From a virus: a stretch of 50,856 nt of DNA. The notes beneath the pieces are model-generated. The model had not been told where the DNA came from. It was given only the letters and a program-made list of their open reading frames with translations, and searched no databases. The position numbers and the translations under genes were made by a program. The stretch is from the IMG/VR virus record IMGVR_UViG_3300028806_000015, positions 1 through 50,856 of that record. One strand, 5' to 3'. Shown piece by piece: positions 8,550 through 17,181 of this stretch (position 1 is the stretch's first letter; every line of letters starts with the position of its first letter).

Positions 8550-9031
8550 CCATCTTTTTTCTCCAGAAGAGTAATTGCGTGCTCTTGTTTTATCATTGTG
8601 TAATATTTTCTTATATTAGATAAATCTTTTACGAATTCTTGATTTGAAGGATACCTTGCTTTAATAAAATTAATTAAAGATTCTTCCTGTTCTGTCATCC
8701 ATTGTGGCTTAATGATACTTAATCTAACCAATCTATCAAATTCATTCTTCTCCCATAAGATGTCCAGTAGGTTAAGGATTTTTCCATTGGTGTGATCTTC
8801 CTCTATGAGGCCATTATGGGGATCATCCAACAGCCGTTGCAGTTGGACCTGTAGGAAGCTTGTCATGCTTCTTTTTTGCATTCTGCCCATCAACATGATC
8901 CCATAATGCATTTTAGGATATAATCGAAGGCATATCTGTCTTTGGCCACCTGCGGACTTAATAGGGGTAAAATGTGTGCCCATAAAATCTCTTTGGAGAT
9001 TATTCATTTCTGGATTTACTTTAATATTCAT
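8546..9031 (-). CDS. Possible ribbon-helix-helix-like regulator
   Basis: 161 residues. Residues about 30-70 contain a short beta-like stretch (RQICLRLYPKMH) followed by two helices (GIMLMGRMQKRSMTSFLQV, then QLQRLL). This arrangement resembles Arc/MetJ-type ribbon-helix-helix DNA-binding domains. The C-terminal 90 residues are helical and charged. It lies second in a minus operon opposite the primase-helicase gene, a good position for a regulator. The domain call rests on pattern only. Confidence 0.4.
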   Translation of the reverse strand: MNIKVNPEMNNLQRDFMGTHFTPIKSAGGQRQICLRLYPKMHYGIMLMGRMQKRSMTSFLQVQLQRLLDDPHNGLIEEDHTNGKILNLLDILWEKNEFDRLVRLSIIKPQWMTEQEESLINFIKARYPSNQEFVKDLSNIRKYYTMIKQEHAITLLEKKDG

Positions 9032-9272
9032 CTGATGTTGTAAGAGTATTTTTAAGGCTTTTCTTTAAAGCGTCACCAGGAACTGTGACTATTTTTCCAT
9101 CCCTTTTGTCTCTAACTACTCTTACTTCTCCTGTTGTCTTATCTTTAGCGGTGAGCATCATTCTGGAAACCACCTTCGCGTTCGGCTGGAAAGGCTCTTC
9201 TTTGATCTCTTCAAGAAGTTCTCCTAAAAAGAGGTCACTACACCTCTCTTTCTCCCGCAGAAACTTGTCCAT
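9021..9272 (-). CDS. Hypothetical protein, first gene of minus operon
   Basis: 83 residues from the ATG at 9272. A frame extending to 9506 is open, but its first 78 residues run into the opposite primase gene and have no coding look, so the inner start is chosen; no strong RBS decides it. The protein is charged, with an N-terminal helix and a beta-rich centre (GEVRVVRDKRDGKIVTVPGD). It overlaps the next gene by 11 bases. Family not recognised. Confidence 0.5.
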   Translation of the reverse strand: MDKFLREKERCSDLFLGELLEEIKEEPFQPNAKVVSRMMLTAKDKTTGEVRVVRDKRDGKIVTVPGDALKKSLKNTLTTSDEY

Positions 9273-9358
9273 ATTGTATGTCGCTCTAAAATCTGTCTTC
9301 CATGTTTCTTGTATATAGCAATGTGATAGAAAAAGATATAAAAAAATATCATCACTTT

Positions 9359-9387
9359 TTGAAAATATCGTTTTACGGAATGATAAA
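9359..9387 (+). promoter_or_regulatory. Candidate promoter for the primase-helicase operon
   Basis: TTGAAA (9359-9364) and GATAAA (9382-9387) are separated by 17 bases, close to sigma-70 consensus spacing. They lie 55 bases before the ATG at 9442 in the divergent gap 9273-9441. The match is moderate and AT-rich sequence gives such hits by chance. Confidence 0.3.
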
Positions 9388-9441
9388 TAACTTCGTAGAG
9401 TGGGAATTATATTAATTATTAGCCAAAAAGGGAGATGATGG

Positions 9442-11940
9442 ATGGGTCCAAAAGCACCAAGACTAACAGGAGACGTGAATCCATTTGGTGATTTTGGAAT
9501 AGACATTTATCGGATTGCTGAGGCATTGGGCAAGCCCCAGAAGAGTAAGGATGGATGGATGTGCTGCTGTCCAGCCCACGATGATAAGAACCCTAGCTTA
9601 TCCATTAGGATGCGAGATGGTCGCATTCTTTTGTATTGTTTTGCTGGCTGCAAGTTTACGGATATTATTTATGAGATACGTGAACGAGGATTGCTTGTTA
9701 CGGATTCCTGTAACACCCCTCCCAAATCGTGTTACGGAACTCCTAATTTTAGTTACAACTCTGTTACAAGAAAAAGAGACGACGGTGTTACGGCTACTGT
9801 TACAGGGTCTGTTACAGACTCTTCTTCTCTTGCTTTAAGAGATAATTATCATATTGAATCTAATGAAGAAAATATTTTATTAAAAAACTCTTTGCAAGAA
9901 GATATTTTTTCTGATACCCTCTTATCAAGTAACTCAGTTACTAATATATCAGTAGATAAGTTACTTAATAATACAGTAACTGATATATCTGTTACTGAAG
10001 TAACAAATATCTCTACTACTGATGTAACATATATTCCTACTACTGAAGTAACAGAAATCTCTACTATTTCAGTAACTAATATCCCTAAAAAGAATAACTT
10101 AGTAACAGAAATTACTAATATTAATGAAGTAACTTATATATCTAATATACCAGTAACTGATATTATTAATAGTAATATTACTATAGATTCATCAGATTTT
10201 AAGAAAAACTTAACTACTGTCCCTTATGCTCCAATAAAAAAACAAGTAGTAGAAGATAATTTATCTAAAGAATTATTCAAAAAAGATCAAGAAACATTAG
10301 ATAATATTAAATCTATTTGGGATTATGGTATTAATGTAACTGAAACTCTTGGTGAAATTTATTTAAATACACGAGGTATATTTATTGAAAATATTATAGA
10401 CAAGATAAATTCTTGTATAAGATTTAATAAATCTGTGTTTCATCCTTTTTTAAAGGAAAAAATGCCTTGTTTGCTTTCGAAGATAGTTGACAAAGAGAAT
10501 AATTTTGTAGGAATACAGAATATTTATCTTGATAATCAAGGCAATAGGATATCAAAGGATCAACGTAGTAAGATTACTCGTGGGAAGATCAAGGGGAACT
10601 ATTTTGCGATTGGTGAGTTTCAGGAGAGGATGATCATCTCTGAGGGTGTGGAGGATGCCGTTTTTTTGGCCACCAGATGCCCGGAACGGTCTGTCTTGGC
10701 ATCTCTGGGCACATCCACCTCTATTGCCCTTCCAGAGGTCGTAAAAGAGGTAATAATTGCAGCTGATGCTGATGTGGCTGGTAGGAAGCATGCTAGTCGC
10801 TTAAAGAGATATCTCCAAGATAGCGGAAAATCAGTAAATATAATCTATCCTCCTACATGTAAAGATTTTAATGATTATTACCTTGAAAAAGAAGATATAA
10901 AAATAAAGGAACAAAGAAACAATAAAATATTAGATTTAATAAATAATATTAGATTAGAAATATCTAATACATTTAGTATGTATACTGATTTTAATTTTAT
11001 TACAAAGAATCAAGTAGCAAATTCAGATTTTTTGATAGATTCGATACTTCCAAGAGTTGGTGTGTCAATCCTTCTTGGCCATCCCAAGATTGGGAAAAGT
11101 TGGATAGCTCAAGGCTGGATTACTGATATCCTTTTGGGTAAAAAAGTATTCGAAACTTTCGATACAAACAAAGTAGGGGTTTTATTTTATGCTTTAGAAG
11201 ATAATGCTTCTAGACTAAAGACAAGATTCTCTAAACTAAATCCAGCATTATACTTTGATGAAAATATGTTTGATGTTATTACTCATTGTTCTTCTCTTGA
11301 TCAAGGAGAACTCAACAGGTTGCGAGAATATTTAGAATCTCATCCTCATATTAGATTTATTGTTATAGATCCTTTTGAAAAGATTCGTCCTAATGGCACT
11401 ACAGGTAAGTCAGCTAATGCATATCAAACAGATTATCGAGATATAAGTTTATTGAAAGAAATAGCTGAAGAATTTGAGATATCTATTCTGCTAGTTCATC
11501 ATCTTAAGAAAGAAACAACTGGTGATTCTATTCGAGATGTTAATGGTTCTATTGGAATGACTGCTTCCGTTGATGCAATCTTTATGCTAACTAAAAAAGA
11601 TGAAATATATACCTTCGATAAGAAAGGAAAAGACATAGATGCAGAAACCTTCAGAATGGAATTCGATTACGAGTCTGGAAGATTTTTAATAGCAGAAGAT
11701 CTGCAAGAGGAAAAAGTGAATTTACAAAATAAGATTTTAGAATATATAAAATTATCTCAATCAATTGTTTCTAATGCTTGTTTGTATAGATCTTTGGGCA
11801 AGACTTCTGAAGCAGGTAAAGTTCAAGTTAGGAGAGCTCTAAAATATTTAACAGATAAAAAAGAAATTGATCGAGTAGATAATGGTGTTTATAAAATATC
11901 TGAGAACTCTGTAATAATTAATGATTGGTGGAATAATTAA
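9442..11940 (+). CDS. Primase-helicase (CHC2-like zinc finger, TOPRIM, RecA-like ATPase)
   Basis: 832 residues. Zinc-finger primase start: Cys41-43, His46, Cys66 and Cys70. A primase-type segment (WDYGINVTETLGEIYLNTRG) lies near 290-310. TOPRIM: Glu401 in ISEG and Asp442/Asp444 in AADAD. Helicase: Walker A GHPKIGKS at 546-553, Walker B IVID at 640-643 and LLVHHLKKE near 690, as in RepA/AAA_25 ATPases. It would unwind DNA and lay primers at the phage fork. Residues 85-285 form an unusual low-complexity linker with repeated VTxIS, encoded by the GTTAC/GTAAC array described separately. Clear RBS GGGAG. It heads an operon whose next gene overlaps its stop. Confidence 0.9.
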   Translation: MGPKAPRLTGDVNPFGDFGIDIYRIAEALGKPQKSKDGWMCCCPAHDDKNPSLSIRMRDGRILLYCFAGCKFTDIIYEIRERGLLVTDSCNTPPKSCYGTPNFSYNSVTRKRDDGVTATVTGSVTDSSSLALRDNYHIESNEENILLKNSLQEDIFSDTLLSSNSVTNISVDKLLNNTVTDISVTEVTNISTTDVTYIPTTEVTEISTISVTNIPKKNNLVTEITNINEVTYISNIPVTDIINSNITIDSSDFKKNLTTVPYAPIKKQVVEDNLSKELFKKDQETLDNIKSIWDYGINVTETLGEIYLNTRGIFIENIIDKINSCIRFNKSVFHPFLKEKMPCLLSKIVDKENNFVGIQNIYLDNQGNRISKDQRSKITRGKIKGNYFAIGEFQERMIISEGVEDAVFLATRCPERSVLASLGTSTSIALPEVVKEVIIAADADVAGRKHASRLKRYLQDSGKSVNIIYPPTCKDFNDYYLEKEDIKIKEQRNNKILDLINNIRLEISNTFSMYTDFNFITKNQVANSDFLIDSILPRVGVSILLGHPKIGKSWIAQGWITDILLGKKVFETFDTNKVGVLFYALEDNASRLKTRFSKLNPALYFDENMFDVITHCSSLDQGELNRLREYLESHPHIRFIVIDPFEKIRPNGTTGKSANAYQTDYRDISLLKEIAEEFEISILLVHHLKKETTGDSIRDVNGSIGMTASVDAIFMLTKKDEIYTFDKKGKDIDAETFRMEFDYESGRFLIAEDLQEEKVNLQNKILEYIKLSQSIVSNACLYRSLGKTSEAGKVQVRRALKYLTDKKEIDRVDNGVYKISENSVIINDWWNN
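9697..10157. repeat. Array of GTTAC/GTAAC pentamers
   Basis: Twenty copies of GTTAC or its complement GTAAC lie in 461 bases within the primase-helicase gene, with one more at 10336. About one would be expected by chance. The left part (9697-9815) has seven GTTAC and one GTAAC; from 10000 on all are GTAAC. Copies at 9976, 10000, 10024, 10048 and 10072 are exactly 24 bases apart. On the left the motif falls in different codon frames (GTT-AC, TGT-AAC, TGT-TAC, AGT-TAC), which argues for a DNA-level role such as iterons or priming sites. Confidence 0.75.
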
Positions 11941-12620
11941 TGACAACCTTTGTAAGGTCAATAGATATACCTGATATATATGATACTATAGTCTATAGAT
12001 GGATTAATTATCCAATATTCTTAATGCATAGAAACAATGCAGTAGAAGAAACATATAAGAATTTATATAAGAGAGAATTTCTAATATTCCATAATGAAAA
12101 AATAGAACCATTAGAGTTTGATGGTAAATTATTTTTACCTATTGTTGTAGATCAATTACACTGGCCCGATACATATAGCACGGAGAATTATTCTATAATG
12201 ATAGAAGATTCAAAATATAAGAATGAACATTTTATAAAATATACAAAACAATCAGAACATCTTGCGACCAGAGAATGTATTACGGAGGAAAGAGATTTGC
12301 AAACAAGTAAATTAACCGATCAGATATTTAAAGATTTAGCGAGAGAAATTAAAAGGATTAACTTACTTGCAGAAGAACAAATTATACAAGAATTAAAAGG
12401 ACTCTCAAGTAATTTAGAAAAACAGATTGAAAACGATGTTAAAGACTTTGAGGTATGTTATTTTAGTATCGAAGATGAAACGAGAACTATAGGAGTTAAA
12501 GTAACTCATATTCCAACGCAAATTGCACATACTCAAATAGATCATTCAGAAAATCTAGATCCTGATAAATCTATTCAGATATTAAGAGAAATACTCAACA
12601 GGTTTAAGGAGAAAAAATGA
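11940..12620 (+). CDS. Protein with release-factor-like C-terminal motif
   Basis: 226 residues. The N-terminal 110 residues are not recognised. The C-terminal part (about 175-226) reads IGVKVTHIPTQIAHTQIDH, then a helix IQILREILNRF. This resembles the segment after GGQ in class I peptide release factors (VRVTHxPTGI..., then a Lys-rich helix), but no GGQ is present. The start overlaps the primase stop by one base and the end overlaps the next gene by 4, so the three are co-translated. A ribosome or RNA-binding role would be inference only. Confidence 0.5.
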   Translation: MTTFVRSIDIPDIYDTIVYRWINYPIFLMHRNNAVEETYKNLYKREFLIFHNEKIEPLEFDGKLFLPIVVDQLHWPDTYSTENYSIMIEDSKYKNEHFIKYTKQSEHLATRECITEERDLQTSKLTDQIFKDLAREIKRINLLAEEQIIQELKGLSSNLEKQIENDVKDFEVCYFSIEDETRTIGVKVTHIPTQIAHTQIDHSENLDPDKSIQILREILNRFKEKK

Positions 12621-13015
12621 CATCTTCTAAAAGAAAATTAAAATATATTAAAGAAGAAGACTTACAAATCGATATTTACAAACTGGACGATGATTCCGTC
12701 TTGGCCGGATGTTCAGCCGTGCGTGTTACACATCTTCCTAGTGGCAAGATTAGTTGTGCAGCTGGGAGTTTCGTAATAACCACCAATGGCATTACTATGG
12801 ATGTATCAGAGAATGTAAGGGTTGCTGTAAAGGATCTGGAAAAACAGTTAAAGAAGGAAAACACTAAAAACAAATGGACATGCAAATGTGAACATTGTGA
12901 GGAAATAATAAAATTCGAAGAAGAGATTTCTAATGACTCTTCGTATGATTCAATTGGTGCAAGAACTTTAGCATCTTGTCTTTGTGATCACTGTTTTCAA
13001 AGAAGGATGATATGA
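12617..13015 (+). CDS. Protein with release-factor-like motif and Cys-rich tail
   Basis: 132 residues. Residues 32-60 read CSAVRVTHLPSGKISCAAG, again like the stretch next to GGQ in release factors; the GGQ loop itself is missing. The C-terminal part has CKCEHCEE near 89-96 and CLCDHCFQ near 120-127, a four-Cys pattern likely to bind zinc. It overlaps the preceding gene by 4 bases. The two neighbouring proteins share the motif and may be related by duplication. Function unknown. Confidence 0.5.
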   Translation: MTSSKRKLKYIKEEDLQIDIYKLDDDSVLAGCSAVRVTHLPSGKISCAAGSFVITTNGITMDVSENVRVAVKDLEKQLKKENTKNKWTCKCEHCEEIIKFEEEISNDSSYDSIGARTLASCLCDHCFQRRMI

Positions 13016-13095
13016 AAACTATTATCCCTATAAATTATGAGTTACAATTCGAAAAGGGACTTCTTACTAATCTAAGGATTATTTATTCATCATGA
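13012..13095 (+). CDS. Very short possible ORF
   Basis: 27 codons starting in an ATGA overlap with the upstream stop, which is the coupling used by the preceding pairs. The peptide has no recognisable feature. It may be real or a chance frame. Confidence 0.25.
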   Translation: MKTIIPINYELQFEKGLLTNLRIIYSS

Positions 13096-13407
13096 GACGA
13101 TACGGATTAAGAAAAACTGATCCACAAAGAAAATCATAGTTTTTAGATGAAAGAATGTTTTATAATAGGTAATGGGAATATGTATCTCCGCAATTCTCAA
13201 GAGTAAAAGGGATTTAGATAAATAATTTATTAAGTAGATTTTATATCTTTTTAGTTTCATTTTGGATATAAAAAATCTTTTAAGCGACCTTCTATTAATA
13301 AGATCTTATCTAATCTCTTTTATTCTTTAAATAATTGTAAATTAAGTCCACTACAAACACAGTTGTATAGATTAAACAACATCCTATAAATACATCCAAT
13401 ATTGCGA
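13096..13407. other. Convergent gene-poor stretch with AT-rich hairpin
   Basis: No convincing gene lies here. It separates the plus operon ending near 13095 and the minus operon ending at 13408. GATTTTATATC (13237-13247) can pair with GATATAAAAAATC (13265-13277) with two bulged bases, flanked by T and A runs. This could act as a weak two-way terminator. Nothing else stands out. Confidence 0.4.
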
Positions 13408-14016
13408 TCATGGAAGGCCTTTCGGGTCTGGCTCCATGAAGTAGATAAGGTCTTTAGTTGCATCAGTTAATCTCGTAAAGGTGTACTCAAAGGCTGGTAC
13501 AGACCTTGTGCAATGAACCTCAATCCCTAGAGAGGTCAATGCTTGAGTAAAGGTAGACATTGGTTCCTCTAAGAGCTTCTCGAGCCTCTTTTGGTCTTCT
13601 AAAGGCAATGCACGAGTAACTAATCTTCTAAATCCACTCGTCTCGCAAGAAAGAGATCTTATTTTTAAGATAACGTTTTTATTTTCTTCAAGTTCTTTAA
13701 TAATCTGTGGAATAATTACATCGGGGTTTTCTCTATATTTTCCAGATAGCTCTAATCTATGATACCTCTCCTCTATAATACCCTTAATCCAAGTATAGTA
13801 AGATACTCCAGATGATTTAGACATTGACTTGTCTTCTTCTGATAATATCTCCTCGAATAAAGCATCGAATATTTTCATAAATTCAGAAGTTTTCACGTAG
13901 TCAGTATTCTTCTTTTCTGAACCTTCTGTTTCTATACTTCTCATTTTTTCTATAAACTCTAAAGGAGACTTACTGATTGTCGTGATTGTTTCTTTGTTAG
14001 TATCTTTAATTCTCAT
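13408..14016 (-). CDS. Hypothetical protein
   Basis: 202 residues, helical and charged. A segment with TWIKGIIEERYHRLELSGKY near 78-97 and a later LVTRALPLEDQKRLEKLLEE near 133-152 suggest a soluble, possibly nucleic-acid-associated protein. It is the last gene of the minus-strand recombination operon. Family not recognised. Confidence 0.55.
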   Translation of the reverse strand: MRIKDTNKETITTISKSPLEFIEKMRSIETEGSEKKNTDYVKTSEFMKIFDALFEEILSEEDKSMSKSSGVSYYTWIKGIIEERYHRLELSGKYRENPDVIIPQIIKELEENKNVILKIRSLSCETSGFRRLVTRALPLEDQKRLEKLLEEPMSTFTQALTSLGIEVHCTRSVPAFEYTFTRLTDATKDLIYFMEPDPKGLP

Positions 14017-14043
14017 CTTTAGGATCTTCTTTTATGTTCTTCA

Positions 14044-14280
14044 TTATTTTTCCTTTCTCCATTTAATTCCTGTGGAATCTGCTATCTTTGGAAGTAGTTC
14101 TGATTTACAAGCTGCTTCTAATATTAGAATACCAACAAATATATATATTAGTATGGGAATTAGTATGTTAAGAACAAAATATCCTATATAGTATATTGGT
14201 GCAAATATTGAATAATATAAAACATTAAATACAATGTATCTGGTTTTTGTCTTAAATTCTTCATTATATCTATTTGTCAT
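14044..14280 (-). CDS. Small membrane protein
   Basis: 78 residues with hydrophobic segments at about 15-34 and 36-58 (YIVFNVLYYSIFAPIYYIGY and VLNILIPILIYIFVGILIL), so one or two membrane helices, then a basic tail. It overlaps the start-side gene (RecT-like) by 11 bases. A holin is possible by size and topology, but the location in the recombination operon gives no support. Confidence 0.5.
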   Translation of the reverse strand: MTNRYNEEFKTKTRYIVFNVLYYSIFAPIYYIGYFVLNILIPILIYIFVGILILEAACKSELLPKIADSTGIKWRKEK

Positions 14281-15406
14281 AGTGTTCCAATATCTTATTA
14301 GCAGCAGCTTCCGAGATATACTTCAAAGAATCCGCGTTTAGCCTCTTCAACCACTCTTGTTGCGTGAAGTTTGAGATTCCTTTCTCCTTGATTAATGCAA
14401 TCACCTTGAAATAAGTCTCCGGTGTAACTCCATTATCTGCTGGACCCTCTTCATCAGCGTCGTAATTTGTGCTCTCTGTTTCGTCATCTTCTTGGCGATT
14501 AGTTAGTTTATTTAAAACTATCTCAGGTGTTGTGGCTGCAGAATCAGCGATTACATCCGCTCTAATGGGCGTACAGTCGATTGCTTCTTCCCACGCCATG
14601 ATCCCTGACAGGTTATCCGAGAACTTGTCACGGAGTGCCCAACTACGGGCTCGCATCTGCAACATTCTCTTGGGGTATGAACTCCAGGGGCCCGGTTTCC
14701 CCCACAATCTAGCTGTTATGGCATCTAATTGAGAGAACTCCCGCGTATGCGGATCTTCGCCTTTTCTGTAGACTATACAAATAGCCACAGGCATTGAGAT
14801 GTACTCGAATTGAGGGAAAACAACATCTCTTTTACGTTTTAATGCCTCTTGAATAATTTCTTTTACATCAAATTTATCTATTACATTGTCAAGTACATCT
14901 AAAAGATCATGAGCAACTAATACTTCATGTAAGATTCCGTATGCGGTAAGCTTATCAATGAATGCTCCTTTGTGCTTTATAAAGATTCTCTGTTCAATGG
15001 TCTCTGCTATTTGCTGGAATTCTCTATTGATCCTACAAATAGCAAGCAAACTATCTCCATACACACAAGGTTTCCCATTTACAAAATAAATACTCTTTAG
15101 AGATTCCATAGGGTTTAGCCCAACACTTCGACCGTAAAGCATTCTTCCCAAAACCTCATAAGGCCTTTTAAAGATCTCTTTTGGACAAATCTCGGACATC
15201 TCAGAAAAGAATGTAGCTATTTTAAAATCATTCTCTATATCCCTAAAATCATGTGGATTAACATTCATTCTTTGAGCTGCACCAACAGTTCTCTCTGGCG
15301 GATCTGTTCTGTGTACTAGGTTGTGCATTGGATAGTTAGAAGCCGTATGCGTTGCATCTGTGATTCCCTCTTGGCCAATTACACCGTTTTCTGTAAATTC
15401 TTTCAT
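14270..15406 (-). CDS. recT: RecT-like single-strand annealing protein
   Basis: 378 residues. Diagnostic stretches are YGRSVGLNPMESLKSIYFVN, then GKPCVYGDSLLAI (about 90-125), and LWGKPGPWSSYPKRMLQMRA followed by ARSWALRDKFSDNLSG (about 235-270). This pattern is that of phage RecT-type annealases, which coat single strands and promote strand annealing. The YqaJ-like exonuclease gene lies just upstream in the same operon, the usual partner. The N-terminal 50 and C-terminal 80 residues look flexible. RBS GGAGAA precedes the ATG. Confidence 0.8.
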   Translation of the reverse strand: MKEFTENGVIGQEGITDATHTASNYPMHNLVHRTDPPERTVGAAQRMNVNPHDFRDIENDFKIATFFSEMSEICPKEIFKRPYEVLGRMLYGRSVGLNPMESLKSIYFVNGKPCVYGDSLLAICRINREFQQIAETIEQRIFIKHKGAFIDKLTAYGILHEVLVAHDLLDVLDNVIDKFDVKEIIQEALKRKRDVVFPQFEYISMPVAICIVYRKGEDPHTREFSQLDAITARLWGKPGPWSSYPKRMLQMRARSWALRDKFSDNLSGIMAWEEAIDCTPIRADVIADSAATTPEIVLNKLTNRQEDDETESTNYDADEEGPADNGVTPETYFKVIALIKEKGISNFTQQEWLKRLNADSLKYISEAAANKILEHYDK

Positions 15407-15439
15407 TTTAAATTCTCCTGTGCTGTAAATATTATAATC

Positions 15440-15634
15440 TTATTCATATTTGTTCTTCCTATAATAACGATAACCCAAAGATCCTACGTATCCCCCTGCT
15501 ATAAAATTAATTAAAGATCGCCATAATAATCCAAATTCATTTAAATACTCATTTGTAAGGAGATCAATAGCAATGATACAACTTAGTCCAATAATGATAA
15601 TACCTAATATTAATATAAAGTTGTGATTTTTCAT
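15440..15634 (-). CDS. Small membrane protein, two helices
   Basis: 64 residues. Helix one covers about 6-26 (ILILGIIIIGLSCIIAIDLL), helix two about 40-56 (SLINFIAGGYVGSLGYR), with a basic C-terminus (YRKNK). It overlaps the exonuclease stop by one base, so it is co-translated with it. Size and topology would allow a class II holin, but nothing else supports that. Confidence 0.55.
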   Translation of the reverse strand: MKNHNFILILGIIIIGLSCIIAIDLLTNEYLNEFGLLWRSLINFIAGGYVGSLGYRYYRKNKYE

Positions 15635-16548
15635 TAGAAGATACTCTTGTTATTAAAGGTTAGTCTAATATTGTCCCTCTCAGGAACTGTGTAAGAATTT
15701 ACATGAATGCTTTTTCTCATGCAGATACTTCCATCGGGAAATACCGCCTTAGAAGCATTCTCCATCTCTTTTAGAATATGAGCTTTAGCTGAATCTGCTA
15801 ACGCTTTGTTCTGTGTTACTAGCTTAGTATGTTTAAGATAGTTTTCTTTATGTTTAAGTACATCTTTTGATAAGAAAATTTCTTTTTCCTCGATTGTGGA
15901 ATAATACTTAAGGAGAGAATTTTTGCTATGGGCGTTAGGTATAAAAGTGGGGGGGATTTTTTTCTCGACATGCTGTCTCCAAAATCTAGTGGATTCTTCT
16001 TCTATCTTATCTCGAATTGAACTTATTTTCTCATCATTATGAAAAGTTTTAATAAGAAGTTTATTACCCCCTATTAAAGCTGCAATATCCCAACTATCAA
16101 AACCTGTCACCAATATGTAATGGACAATTTGAATCAGATATTGCTCTGGAATAATTAATCTAGATTCATCTCCCCATAAATGAGCTTGTCTATACCCAAC
16201 GTTTTTAATCTCAAGGCCTTTATCGGTTCCTTTAATTAATCGGTCTGGATGCGCAAATAAGTACGGATACAAAGGGTGATAAATCGTATCACTCTTAGTA
16301 GTCATAAAACCGGTTCTCTTTTCATATCCTTCCGCAATCGCATCCTCAAGGGCATTGCCCCAGTATTTAGGGCCTAATTCTTCCTCAGGGCTTGCGTCTG
16401 CTTCCTCCTCTTGGCCAACTAAAACAGGCGACGTTTTATCAAGATAAATATCATAAGCTGTCCTATAAGGATCTAATCCTAGGATCGCTGCAATGTCCGA
16501 ACCTCCTAATCCATTCTTCCGTCTGATGAGTTGTTCTGTTGTTAACAT
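15634..16548 (-). CDS. YqaJ-like phage exonuclease
   Basis: 304 residues from the ATG at 16548, which has GGAGG at ideal spacing; a GTG/ATG 21 bases upstream is a poorer start. Motifs of the YqaJ/lambda-exonuclease family: RRKNGLGGSDIAAILGLDPY near 8-27, WGNALEDAIAEGYEKRTG near 65-85, HPDRLIKGTDKGLEIKNVGY near 110-130 holding the acidic and Lys catalytic residues, and EQYLIQIVHYILVTGFD near 140-156. It degrades one strand of double-stranded DNA ends to feed the RecT-like annealase downstream. Its 5' end overlaps the upstream gene by 7 bases. Confidence 0.85.
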   Translation of the reverse strand: MLTTEQLIRRKNGLGGSDIAAILGLDPYRTAYDIYLDKTSPVLVGQEEEADASPEEELGPKYWGNALEDAIAEGYEKRTGFMTTKSDTIYHPLYPYLFAHPDRLIKGTDKGLEIKNVGYRQAHLWGDESRLIIPEQYLIQIVHYILVTGFDSWDIAALIGGNKLLIKTFHNDEKISSIRDKIEEESTRFWRQHVEKKIPPTFIPNAHSKNSLLKYYSTIEEKEIFLSKDVLKHKENYLKHTKLVTQNKALADSAKAHILKEMENASKAVFPDGSICMRKSIHVNSYTVPERDNIRLTFNNKSIF

Positions 16549-16961
16549 GAGACATCCTCCGCAAACCACTCGTCATAATCATCATCTAAGCTATTTAAAA
16601 TATTAGTTAGAATAGTCTTTAATTCACTAGGGGTTGCTGAAAAACTATCGAGATATTTTGTACAATCATCTCCCCGGAATTTAATACTGCAGTTACGAAA
16701 TTCTATTTTGTCATGTAGTTCCTTTATCAGAATTACGTATTCTACGGGTCTTTTTTGTTTTTGTTCTATTTCATTGCGTTCTATTTCATTGCGTTCTATT
16801 TCATTGCGTTTGCTTTCTTCTATCTCTTCTAATGTTTTCTCTATAGCTATTATGGATGAAAATATAGGCTTTAATCTATCTTGCTCTTTTGGTGAATAAT
16901 ACACTTCCATTCTCTTAATGATATTTGAAAGGTCTTTTTTAATAATTTCTGCATCTTTCAT
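16542..16961 (-). CDS. Hypothetical helical protein with pentapeptide repeat
   Basis: 139 residues, acidic and helical. A RNEIE unit is repeated three times near residues 50-65, encoded by three exact 15-base tandem units (16766-16810). The repeat keeps heptad-like charge and may lengthen a coiled coil. It overlaps the exonuclease gene. Family not recognised. Confidence 0.55.
   Translation of the reverse strand: MKDAEIIKKDLSNIIKRMEVYYSPKEQDRLKPIFSSIIAIEKTLEEIEESKRNEIERNEIERNEIEQKQKRPVEYVILIKELHDKIEFRNCSIKFRGDDCTKYLDSFSATPSELKTILTNILNSLDDDYDEWFAEDVSC
16766..16810. repeat. Three exact 15-base tandem repeats
   Basis: The unit CTATTTCATTGCGTT occurs three times in a row without mismatch. It lies in a gene and keeps frame, so unit number could change by slippage without breaking the protein. 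Confidence 0.85.
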
Positions 16962-16972
16962 TTTGGTTATTC

Positions 16973-17143
16973 CTATTGTTTATTCTTGTTTACATTTTTT
17001 AATTTTTTGTATTCATCGTCTTTAATAACATCATTTAATAAAGTAACCAGCTTTTCTAATGAGTTGGTGGATTTGTCTACTAAACGAGCGATGTTACTCA
17101 ATTTCTCTGTTAGAAATAATGGTTCTAATTTGGGGTCATACAT
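16973..17143 (-). CDS. Hypothetical small helical protein
   Basis: 56 residues, starting MYDPKLEPLFLTEKLSNIAR and continuing as an amphipathic helix with Leu/Val at regular spacing, ending in a Lys/Asn-rich tail. GGAGAAG lies 7 bases before the ATG. It fits the gap between two minus-strand genes and keeps the operon packed. Family not recognised. Confidence 0.55.
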   Translation of the reverse strand: MYDPKLEPLFLTEKLSNIARLVDKSTNSLEKLVTLLNDVIKDDEYKKLKNVNKNKQ

Positions 17144-17181
17144 AATCTTCTCCTAATGTTGTTTGTCTAATAAATTTTGTT

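Noticed and set aside
9697-10157. CRISPR array at the pentamer cluster
   Set aside because: The repeated unit is only five bases, lies in a coding frame and has no long conserved repeat or cas genes nearby.
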